Positions 22,890-33,329 of a DNA stretch of 64,000 nt are shown here, in pieces. This DNA comes from Diplodia intermedia. Lineage: Eukaryota > Ascomycota > Dothideomycetes > Botryosphaeriales > Botryosphaeriaceae. Numbering within the stretch: the stretch's first letter is position 1; each line of letters begins with the position of its first letter. The position numbers and the translations under genes are program-made. The notes beneath the pieces are model-generated. The model ran no database searches, was not told the origin of the DNA, and saw only the letters and a list, made by a program, of their open reading frames with translations. The DNA is taken from contig JAKEKT010000063.1 of the NCBI GenBank assembly GCA_021495925.1, positions 62,001 through 126,000 of the forward strand, given 5' to 3'.

Positions 22890-23115
22890 ACTTCGCGAAG
22901 CTTTAAATAACTAGACTACTCTAGATACTATCTAAACTTTAGTTTCTCGCCGTCTTATAGCTTCGCGAAGCTTCGAACTACTAGAACTATTAAATACTAT
23001 CTAAACTTTAGTTTTTTATCGTCTTATAGCTTTACGAAGCTTTAAACTACTAGAACTATTAAATATCGTTTAGACTTTAGTTCTTCGTTACTACGTAACT
23101 TCGCGAAGCTCTAGA
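22890..23115 (+). repeat. About 65 bp tandem repeat carrying a 12 bp palindrome
   Basis: Three imperfect copies each contain ACTATCTAAACTTTAGTT, a CGTC and TTATAGCTT, then CGAAGCTT and AACTACTAGAACTAT. The palindrome GCTTCGCGAAGC is intact at 22,960-22,971. Confidence 0.75.
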
Positions 23116-23205
23116 TTACTAATTCTATCTATTATTATAAGTACTTCTTTTAGCGAGCCGTCTAAAAGAATAATCTAGCGGCGTAAGAAGCGCTATTATC
23201 GCTAG

Positions 23206-25960
23206 AACTTTATACGCGCTAATATATTCTCTATCTACGAGAGTTTTATCTCTTTTAGAGAAAGTATTATTACTAATACTCTATCGTCTACTATATTTAA
23301 CGATATCGGCTTTAACGATAATAATATAGCCGAAGAAGAACTTAATATAGTATCTAACTATAAAGATAATAATATTAACGAGATATTAGATACTTTTAAC
23401 GTTATTAATAATATATCGAGTAGTAAAGATAAGTTTAATATTAAATATTAGATAGTAGCGTAGATCTAGAACCTCGCGAACGTATAATATAGTAACTATA
23501 ACGATTATTTTAGAGACATCTATTTATAATACTAATAAAACGATACTAGATCTCTAGCTTATACGTATAGTAGACTTAGCTTACTAGACTACTAGTATTA
23601 GTCGCGTAAAATACGTTAAACTACGCGACCTTCTTATCTTATATTATAAAGTAAGGCTTTTAAGTATTCGCTATATATTTCGCTAGCTTCGTAGATATAC
23701 TAATATAGAGAAGCGAATAATTAACTACTATATTAATTTATATATAGCGTATACTAGCGTCTATTATAAAGATCTAGTATATATATATTATAATAAGCCT
23801 TAATATAATAACGTAGATATTAGAGTTCGAAAAACTTATTAAACGTTTATATATATCTTTCTTATATATTATTTACGTCTTTTATATGGTTCGTAATATA
23901 TAGCTATTATAAAGAACTATTATACGAGTCTTATAACTTTAGACTCTAGTAGTAAGTTACGTAACTTTTAAAATAGTAAACTATTTAAAGAGTTTCTTTA
24001 TAAGAAACTTAATTTATTTAAGAAAGTTATAAATATTAGACTATAACTCTTACTAGATAATATTTAGCTAATATTAGAGCGATACGACTATAAGTCTATT
24101 TTTATTATTCTTTTTAATCTTAATATTTCTCTAACGAAGCGCTATAAATAAGAAAACGAACTTCTATTACTAGTAATATCTAGTTTAAAGAAGTATAAAA
24201 ATCTTAATAGCTATCTTTTATCGCTTATTAAGAAGCTTAAGATTCTTAGTAATAATATTTTAGTATAAGACGTAAACGCGAATACGTAGTTTATTCTTTA
24301 CGCTTACGTTATTCTCGTAATCGGCGACGGCCTAGCTATTACTAATACGATAGATATAAAGCGTCTAGATAATACTAAAGTATTATATAGATCGTATATT
24401 AGAACCTCTTCTAATACTATTACTATTAATAATAAGTTAATATACTATCTTTCTTATAAGAGTAATCTAAGATAGCGCTTACGCCGATACTTATAACGAG
24501 ATATTAAGAATATAGTAAATAATAACTATAAGTAGAGAATATTAATAGTAGATAATATCTTCTACGAAGTAATACTAAGATAGAAATATATATATTCTTA
24601 ATAATAATATTTACTACTTATCTTATAGCGTACGTATATATCTAGAGACTAATATCTTCTTTATAATAGACGTTATACGAAAGAGTATTCTTCTAAAGCT
24701 TAGATTTTTATACTTTTCTCGTAGCTTCTCGATCGATCTTATATATTATATTCTATATAATATTATGCACGGGCTCTTTATTCTATAAATAGATAATAAG
24801 TTTTTAGACGATAAGTTAAGTTATCTTCTACGAAGCTTCGCGAAGCTTAGCTTCGCTTAAATCTTCGTCTACGCGAAGAAGAATATATCTACGACTCTAG
24901 AGACTATTCTTTATAATCTAATAATATACTATAAGTCTTTTAAGACTTCTAAATAGAATAGCTTCTTATAATACTAGAGTCTTTTACTCTTATATAAATA
25001 TCTATTTATAGAAGCTTACGTAAACCTCTATACCCTTAGAATATTATATATTATTACTACTAGATGCGCGATTAGTTATAAGAATTTAATAATTCTTAAG
25101 ATAAAGTATAGAAACTTTATAAAGAACTATAAATAAATCTACTATAACTTAAAAGATTTAACTACTCTTCGTATATATATTATTAACTTTTATTCGATTC
25201 TTTATCTACCCGTCTATATACGTAACTATAGGCTAACGTACTATATTTAGACGTTTTTAATAAAGCGAATTTATAGTTTTATATTATTCTTAGTAAGCTT
25301 AAAGTCTTAAATAGACGGTAGCGTAGCTAATACGTTAATACGTAGAAAGTATCTTTACTATATATAACTTTCGATTAATACTTCTACTATTATTCTATTA
25401 TAGTAGTACTATCTTTATCTTCTTAACGTCTTTTCTTTCAACTAGCGTATAGCTCGAAAAATAAAGCTACTTACTAACTTTAGAAAGAATACGCTACGCT
25501 ATATTTAGTACTATCGACGCTATTAGCTATACGAAAGCTATATCTTTAGCTTAAAGACTTCTCTTAAACTATATAGTTTTAATAATCGACGTAATAATAG
25601 TTTCGCGACGTATAATAAGAATAATAGTTTAATAGAAGTCTATATAGTATATCTCTATCTAATCGTACGAGATCTAGATAAATAGAATAGCGAGTATACT
25701 TATATTTAGATAATTATCGACTTAGAGCTTAATAAGAAGAATAATACTAGCTATATTATTTATTTAAGCGATAAGAGTTCTATATTCTTTATTAATATTT
25801 ACTATCTTTAGTATCTTATTAGAGTTATTTACGAGGCCGATTAATCGAATAAGAATTCTAATCGTAAGACTTATATAATAGTTAGTATATAAGATGCGCT
25901 AGAGAATCTAATATATTAGCGAAGCGTAGATATCTATTTAGTTATTTAGTTAATATTATA
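23206..25960 (+). pseudogene. Ghost of a CACTA/Plavaka-type transposase
   Basis: Reading TAA and TAG as former CAA, CAG or TGG, one frame runs from 23,206 to about 23,930 (with EEELNIVSNY and NYNDYFRDIYL), a second frame from about 23,935 to 24,600, and a third from about 24,735. The second contains LTKRYK-ENELL, SYLLSLIKKLKIL and VIGDGLAIT, which correspond to the conserved PKKPKDLxSFLxPL and VTGDxPA blocks of fungal CACTA/Plavaka transposases. At 24,735 GAT CTT ATA TAT would have read Asp-Leu-Met-His, a conserved motif of that family, before RIP. Frame changes may be lost introns or indels. No ATG start and dozens of stops; not functional. Family call is from recall. Confidence 0.68.
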
Positions 25961-26315
25961 AAGCTAATATATCGTAATAGATCTATCGATCTAGTTAGTA
26001 GAAATTAAGAGATAGCTATAGTAATCTCGGCGTTTAGATATAGAGGCGTTTAGATATTTAGACGTTTAGACGTTTCTTTATATATAATATATAATATATT
26101 ATATTAATTATACTACGTAAATATATACCTCGTTATAGTCTATTATATAAACTACGCGATATATCGTATAATCTACGTTCTCTATAATATAGATCTATAC
26201 GATATAATATATATTTTATAATTACGAAGTATATAAAATATATAAAATAATATCTAAAATAATAACGTCTTTTATACGATATATTATATAAGCTTATATA
26301 ATATATTATATAAGA

Positions 26316-26328
26316 ATCGCCCGTAGTA
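26316..26328 (-). repeat. Right terminal inverted repeat
   Basis: ATCGCCCGTAGTA, exact reverse complement of the left end, followed at once by AGT. Confidence 0.85.
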
Positions 26329-26331
26329 AGT
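26329..26331. repeat. Right target site duplication (AGT)
   Basis: Matches the AGT at 18,322-18,324 on the other side of the element. Confidence 0.75.
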
Positions 26332-29300
26332 TATATTTTATATTTATATTCTATTCTTAATCTTAGTGCTCTATAATCTATACGCCCCATACTACTATTA
26401 AAGAAATATAGTTAATGTAAGGGGATAGCGGTCGACATCTAGATTATCTACTTTGCGTTATAAATACTAATTGGGACGGTAACAGGCCTACTCTCCTGCG
26501 GGCAGTGGCGTACTTCAGAAGAGCGCAGTACCTGCATGGAACCAACCCAAGCGACGATGCCTGTTGCAGCGCATCGCATCGCATATGCACGGCCGCGGAA
26601 ACGGGACACTCGGTCTGCTCTACAAACGTACAGATCGTACCTGCAAACGTGTACGCTGCATACATATGGTGGATGTAGGGACGGACTTCCGGACGTACTA
26701 TAGTCGTTGGCGTCCATCCTTCGGATCGCGGATACTTCCTTCACACGGCACCGATGTTGCCTTCGCCCTCGCTACCGACAACCCGTCCCCCCACCCGCCT
26801 ATCCGTGCCGACAGAGGGAGAAAAAAGGAAAAAAAAAAAAGGGCGCCTCCGCCGTAGGTACATGCCGTCTCTCAAACCACTCCGGCGGGTACGCACCAAG
26901 ATCCAGCGACGTACCAAACAGGCGATTGCCGCGCAATCCTGCCGGTCGGCAAAGCAACGGGAAGAACCGGTCGCGGGGCGCATCGTCTCGCGTTGCAACG
27001 GCGCAGGTTGAGCCGATGCATGTAGTGGCAGGCGCATTATTGTTGGTGCGCCGGACATACAGACACACCTGTAGGTCCGTCGACAACCGCCTTGCGTCAA
27101 CCGGACATAGCCGCAAGTACTATGCACGCATCCGCACATCATGCGCCGAATCCGTCCCTAGGGCCAGAATAAAGAGAGCAAGACAAACAAAAGAGGTAAA
27201 CCAAGGAAGGGAGAGTATCGATGGAGAAGCCCGATATCGAGAGCTACTAGCTCGCCACTTGGAGCGTTTCCCAACCTCGGACCCCTGTTGCGGATCTTTG
27301 CCGATAGACCACACATATGATCCATGGCGAGGAGGTTCAAAGATGAAGCGGCCGCCGACCGGGGGCATGCTTGGCACAGCAGACTACTAGATTGCAACTG
27401 CCGGCAATCGATCGGGTGCATGTTTGCAATAAAGGGGCAGTTCGTCTGGTAGAGTTTCGGAGAGGGGCCCAAGGGGCCGGGGGTTTGATGATCTTTCGCG
27501 TCTTTGTAAGAGAGGAATTGTCTCAGCCCTGTCGTACTCACAAGCCCGAAAGCCTGGATGCCGGCGCGAGAGCAGCGCCCGTGGCATTGTTATACATATC
27601 CGATGGTTTGCGGTGACAAAGACAAAAACACATGGCATTTCCGGCACGGACATGCTTCGACTCCTCTCTCCACGCTACGCTCTCTGCACTGCGTGGCAGG
27701 ACCCATGCGTGGGCGAGACTGGCTCTTAGCACCATCAGGGCCAATAAGATCATCGTCTTAAGAAGGCTTTCCGGGGTGCGACGCTGCCTCTTGAGAGGAT
27801 TTGCCGGACCCTATCGTCGTTTTAATTTATCTTTGCTTATCCCTCTGTGCGTCTGTTGCGCCGTGCATTTTCTGCTTGTCTGCCCTCGTTCAACTGGGAA
27901 ACATCAGCTGCAGGACAAAGCCTGTCTGAACGACGTCATGGGGCTATTTTCTTTCAGGCCGCCGTTCAGGCAAACCCGCCCTGGTATGCACGTTCGCTTG
28001 CAAAGCGAGGCTCGAAGCGAACAAGCAGCCACTCAGCAGTCGAGAATGACACTGGGTCGGACCGGAGCACGAGAAGGATAGCTGGGCGCAAAGGCTGTAC
28101 AGTAGCGACTCCGCGGCTCGCCTGCGGAAGCGAAGGGCATAACCAAAGGGCCAGACCGGTCAAGACAGCACGTGTATGCGTCTTGCCGGCTGTGCTCGCA
28201 TGGACGCATCGCCAAACGCGCGGCAGGCCCCGCCGTCAAGCCCACACGACTGCGACTGTCGCCGCTTCACGAGTGCCGATGTTTCCAAAACAATGCCACC
28301 ACGTTACATCGGCTGGCAGCCAAGCCAACGGGCTATCGGAGAACAGGAGCCTCGCAATGTGGAACTGCCGGTGCTGCCGGAAGGCAGGAAATCTCTGACA
28401 ACGGTTTCAGCGTGAGAAGTGCGCCGTTAGCGCGCCGGAAGAGCAGGCTGGAATTGGCATTGGGGCCTCGAGGCAACGCCGTGATTGCTCGAAGATGTCA
28501 CACGTAGAGAGGTGACCGGGGTATCGAGGAACGGTAAGGTTCGGCAGTAGCGCATCAGGCTGAGCCAACACCCGCACGTTAAGCTTACCCGCAGCCATCG
28601 CCGCATCGGGCAAAGCGTAGCGAGAGGGGAGTCGAAGATGGGCTGTGTCTGCGATGGACGGGACGCAGGCGAGGCCAGGGCGTATCCGGTGCGCAGTGTG
28701 CCGAGACCCACGGGTGATGAGCGTCAAGATCAGAGCCCGGCGGCGGGAGCCACGAGGCCGCAGAAAGCGGGGCCCGATGTCTGTGAATTCGAGTGATGCG
28801 GATGTGTTACTGCAAGAAGCAACCCTCCGTTCCCACTTGGCGAGCCAGGACGGGTGCAGACGCTGAGAAGGCAGCATGCGAGGAAGTGAGCTGCTGAGGT
28901 TGAGCAGGCGCGACTGCTTGTTCTAGAAGGCGCGCCTCTCGCTTACCCCTGCCAGCGCTAGGCGAGGGGGCGGCAACGGAGCGTTTGCGAAGCGCAGCAG
29001 ATGCAGCTCCAACCCTCAGCATGACATCCACCACCACAGCTTCAGACCGCTCGTCCACGCGCCATCCCCGCGACACCCAGCGCCCTGGCTGCTGCTCTGC
29101 CGGCCACGTTCGCCTTGCGGTCAATGGGCGAAATTGCAGAGATGAGTGTCATCTCCGCTCACTGCCACTCTGCTGCGTTGATTCTGCTCAGAAGCAGGGC
29201 TGGCTGGAAATGCAATGGGAGATCTTCATCACGGATCACCACCGCTCGCCCTGCAAATGGCCCGCCTTCCGGTGTCATCAGCGACGTTGCTCCCGCAAAC

Positions 29301-30980
29301 CGCACCACAACCGTTCGATGCCGAATCCATTCTTCACGCGCGAAGCGAAGGATCAGCAACAGCTCGCAAATGAGCATTGTCGTTCAAAAGCCATCGCGCG
29401 TTCCTCGCAGCCTCGGCCAAAACCATATAGGCATAGACGCGAGTGATCGGCGTGCAACCCAAAAAGCTTGTGCAAGCACCCATCCGCAACCCAAAACTGG
29501 CCGTGATTTCCGAGCAGCGAGAAGCTTCGCATCCAACGAAGCCCGCCTCTCGACGTGATGTCTTGCTTCGGAGGGGGCTATGTCGATCAACGGCCCTCGC
29601 CCTTGGTCTGCCGGCGCCCACCCCGTCTGACAACCATCAACCTAGCTACATCAACGATAGAATGCAGATCGCTCGGATGTTAGATGCAGCCGAGGCAAAA
29701 GCTGCACACGCAATGCGCCATCTTGCACCGACGACAAAGGAACAGAGAAAAAGAAAAAAACCATCAGCTACCGTCGCGGGCCTCCACGGAGTGCTTGATC
29801 GTGAAAGCCATCGGATGACGATGCCCAGCGAGCCGCAACCAGTCTTCACGTGGCGGTAGTACTGCACGGCTAGTGCCCGGTGGCTCCCCCTCTACAACAG
29901 CAGCCAAGTAGCTACTGCGTGTGCTGATACACGGCGAATAAGACGGCACGGTGCTCCGAATCGCACATCACTGTTACTGTCTTTGTTGCACAGCCTCTCT
30001 GCCTTACGCGGCCCTCTTCTCTAATCTCCTTCACCCGAGTCGCTCTCTCACCTGCTGTACTCCACCATGCCCATTCAGCTTTGTGACTGACATGGACTCC
30101 GCCGTTCTGAAGCCGCATCCTTGCTTAGCGCTGCCGCCGGTCTTCTATGCGCCCGTGACATTCGTCTAAACGGAGTCAGCGCCGGGCTCGACGCAACAGC
30201 TCATGCAGTTAGCAGCTAGCATCTGCTTGTGACGTGCGGCGGCCCTTCTCTGCGAGAGAGCCATGATCGATAGGTATGACTGTACAATTCGTCGTGTTCC
30301 GCTCAATCCGAAACCCACCAAACCCCCCACGCGCCGGCACGTCTCGCTCTCTACTTCGACTATACTAAAAATTCTTCCGCAATAGGTGAAATGGTCCGAG
30401 ATCCTGAACTCCAGTGCTATGCTAGTAAAATGACACATGCCGCTGTGCTCGTTTCATGCAATAAGCTCCCCGATGAAAAGCAACCCAGAAATAAGTCTTG
30501 ACATCGACCGTCACGTCATGAAGAAGATGAAACCAAAATCAAAGCCCATGTGAAAAGAGGCGGAAGGGCCGACATGATGTCCTTCCATCCACCCGAGCCA
30601 CCAGATCCCCCCGGTCAATCGCACCCGACAAGAAGGATTCCATGGCGTTGATGGGAGCTCCGACTCGCCCCCCGGGCATTGGCCCGGCCGACGCCTCCGC
30701 AGGCATCTAGTTGTTTTGTCTCCCGTCACATGGGTGGTGCGGCGTTTCTTCCTTTTCCTTGCTCTTCCGCGCGAAACGCCCGGTAGCAGCCGCGCTCGTC
30801 CACGACGCCCCGTCTATCGCACTTGACCATCTGACTACCTTCCTCCTGAGAAAGAGTAAGCCAAGCTGCTTTCCCGGACCGATAGGTCGATGGAAATAAC
30901 AGCCAGATGGCTTCGGTGATAGGTTTGGAGAGTGGAGGTACGCTTCTGGCGGAGTTGATGCCAGAAGCTGCCACTGACGT
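26332..30980. other. 4.6 kb gene-poor flank of the transposon
   Basis: The first about 100 bases are still AT-rich; from about 26,450 base composition returns to that of the arms. Many overlapping reading frames exist on both strands, none longer than about 230 codons and none with recognisable motifs or convincing splice structure. An A-rich run sits at about 26,820-26,840. I see no RNA gene, inverted repeat pair or other element. Confidence 0.5.
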
Positions 30981-32177
30981 CTACACGGTGTCCCTCAAGT
31001 CGTTCAGGGCGCGGGTGAGCGCCCTCCTAGCCTCCAGCTCTTCGTGGTCTAGCTGAGCCGGCCGGTAGTACTGAGTGACAACGGAAACCACTGCTTTATA
31101 CACCGCATAGCTATACGACCGTGTGTTAGCGGCCTTGCCCTTCTCTGAGCTGGTGCGGAAGACTTACATATTCATCCTGACGACCTCCGCTTCTGACCCG
31201 TCACAGCCACCAAACCCTCCCCAGAACGTCCTGTTGCTTTCGTTCATCCGGTCCGCCGAGTAACCCCAGCACACGCCTGCCAGGAGCGCGTCTCCCCAGA
31301 CACTGTTGCCCCAGCCGACCAAGCCACTAACGCATCGTCTCCTCTCGTCCACCAGTACGTTACCGGCTCTTCCAGCATCCATGGCCACCAGCACCGGTGT
31401 CCGCACCTCGTCCAACGCTGCTTGCTGAGCTTGGACAAGGGAACGGATGAAATCGTAGGGCAGTGCGATGAGCATATCCTCTGCATCCCGCAGCACAGCT
31501 TCAAGGAGCAGAAGGAAAGCTTCTCGCCAGGATCCGCTGCCTCTTCCAGCAGCTACCACCAAGGCTGGGCCGAAGGCTGGTGCTGTCAGAGATGCCAGAC
31601 CCTTTAGATGGCTTCCAAGAGCATGGTCGAGATGAGCGAGGTCAGGGCCGTTGAGGTGCGGTCGGAGGTGTGCCAAGGAAATGCCGTGGACGTGGGTGCG
31701 GAGCACGTAGCTGCACCCGAGAGGCTCCGCATCGGGGCTGGTATCGGCACAGAGAAGACTAGGGATGGGGACATGGCCACGAGGGCTGGAGTTGGCGAGC
31801 AATTCGAGGATGTGGGCTTCAGTGACGAGTGATAGATGCTCGGAGCGGAGCAGGCGTGTGCTAGCGGTCGGAGGGCACTTCAACACCAGCCTGGAGCCGT
31901 CTGTGAGGTGGAGGAGGTAAAGACGGTGCAGATCGGCTTGCATCCGCTCAATCTGCTGGAGAGATGTGCGGGAGGAGCGGAAGTGATCGCGGAGCAACTT
32001 CTGGATGCCAGGCACGTCCGGGGCGGGCGACTGGGGACGGCTAGACGTGGCCTGGACAACAGCAGCAGGACTGAGGCCGCTAACGCCGGGATGGAAGGAG
32101 TGACGGCTCATTGTAACGATCGGGAGGGAAGACTGGAAGTCGAGCGGCGGCAGATGCATGATGGCAGCGGGGCCCAT
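30981..32177 (-). CDS. APH-fold protein, possibly catalytically dead
   Basis: Two exons, 32177-31168 and 31110-30981, encode 379 aa from the first ATG; ATGs at 32,159 and 32,111 are alternatives. The fold is that of fungal aminoglycoside phosphotransferase (APH/choline kinase) family proteins, many of which have no known substrate. N-lobe strand RLVLK keeps the ATP-contacting Lys100. The usual HGDxxxxN loop appears as Ala265-Met-Asp267 with Asn273 (DAGRAGNVLVD), so the base Asp and metal Asn remain but His is lost. The following IDW motif, whose Asp binds Mg2+, is Val287-Gly288-Trp289, then GNSVWGD. The tail after the 57 nt intron (YAVYKAVVSVVTQYYRPAQL) is typical of the family. Substrate unknown; loss of Gly288's Asp suggests a pseudokinase or weak enzyme. 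Confidence 0.78.
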
Positions 32178-33329
32178 AAGCAGGCAGCTCTCATTAAAAG
32201 ATAGAAGAACAAAAATAAAGCAAAGAGGGAAGCAAACAGAACAGAGGAATAAGGAGGCGGCAGCGCTGAAACAGAACGCGGATCGTGATGGAGCAGGTAT
32301 CAGGTGGGCTGGTAGGCGTTGGGTCTTGGGGAGGGTTGCCGAATCTGACTGTGGCTCCGAAGCAGCTTCTGGGTATCCGTCGACGAAATAACGATGAGAC
32401 TTGGACTGTACTTGAGGGCGGGCGCGGCAGTCGGACCGAGGCAGGCCGGGAGCAAGCGAGCATGAGGCGCCATCCGGCGCAGATGGCCGTGGTGGTCGAG
32501 CATGGGCGGCGCAATAGCAAGCGGAGCGGCGGCCGAGTGGAGGGCGTGCGGCAGTCGACCTAGCAGCACGGCTTGGCGGGGGGCACGCGCGGGACGAGCA
32601 GGGGCGCTTGCGATGCTGGCCGATGCTGGCCGTGTTGGCGGGGAGGGAGCGGTTGGTGGAGAGCGTGGTCTACGGCTCGTCAGAGACTGCCGGATGCGGC
32701 ATACGGCGGCCGGGCTGGCGGGCCCAAGGCCTCTGCTGCTGGCCCCTGCGCCTGCACGTCTGATGCTCGCGAGCCCGGGCGCATCAGCCCTGCCACTGCC
32801 AGGAGCAGCACCAACCCATGCCAGCTCCCGAGGCGTCAGGAAGCGACCGGCCGCGCGCCTAGTCGACAGCCACCACTCCTCCTCCGCCCAATGTCGTGCA
32901 GCGCCGCGACATGGCATTGCCGTGTCGCATCGCCCACCGCGCCTCCCGTGTTCCAGAAAGCGAGTCGCAAGCCCGCCGCCCCGGAACCTCGCGTGGATGG
33001 CTTGTCATGCCGCTGCCCCGGGTCCTCCGCCTGCTCCTCCACCACTGCCCACCACCACCACCGTCGCCGCGTGCTTATGAGAGCTGATTTGCTATCCCGA
33101 CCTCCACCCTTCGTCTCCGCCTCCTCCAGCCCGCCAGCCCGCCCGGCCGTCTGCCTGCGCCGTGCGCCACCCCCAAGCCTACTGCCTGCCGCTCCGCCCA
33201 AATCACATCTAAAACCGATGCCCCGCCGCCCTCCGCTGCACTCTGATACAGACCCGCCCAATCGCCAGACCTGCGTCTCCAAGCCTTCATGCATCTCTAC
33301 CGCTCGCTTGCCGCTGACGTGCTGCCCGC
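32178..33329. other. APH gene upstream / TAN1 3' region
   Basis: Promoter side of the APH-fold gene and 3' flank of TAN1. Very GC-rich on both strands, which gives long chance frames in 32,300-33,400. None shows conserved features. Confidence 0.5.

Larger units (their letters stand above)
18325..26328 (+). mobile_element. RIP-degraded CACTA-type DNA transposon, 8,004 bp
   Basis: The ends form a perfect 13 bp inverted repeat TACTACGGGCGAT, 18,325-18,337 and 26,316-26,328; after three or so mismatches a shared ATATAATAT continues it to about 24 bp. The element is flanked by AGT on both sides. An original CACTA terminus would read TACTA after CpA-to-TpA change, so both ends fit a mutated CACTA start. 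Inside, CA and TG dinucleotides are almost absent, GC content is far below that of the flanks, no ATG-initiated frame of useful length exists, and CpG remains common. A transposase ghost is readable on the + strand from about 23.2 to 25.9 kb, and several tandem repeat families occupy 20.2-23.1 kb. The element cannot encode a working protein in this state. Confidence 0.87.

Noticed and set aside
20180..23115. CRISPR-like array
   Set aside because: The repeats are tandem without unique spacers of constant length, and the genome is eukaryotic.
18460..26300. Mitochondrial DNA insertion, centromere or AT-rich origin
   Set aside because: CpG is plentiful while CA/TG are missing, and the block has transposon borders. 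This is RIP, not natural AT-rich DNA.
18322..26331. Tc1/mariner element with TA duplication
   Set aside because: TA does flank a shorter reading of the repeat, but 8 kb is too long for that group. The AGT duplication, TACTA ends and the transposase ghost fit CACTA better.
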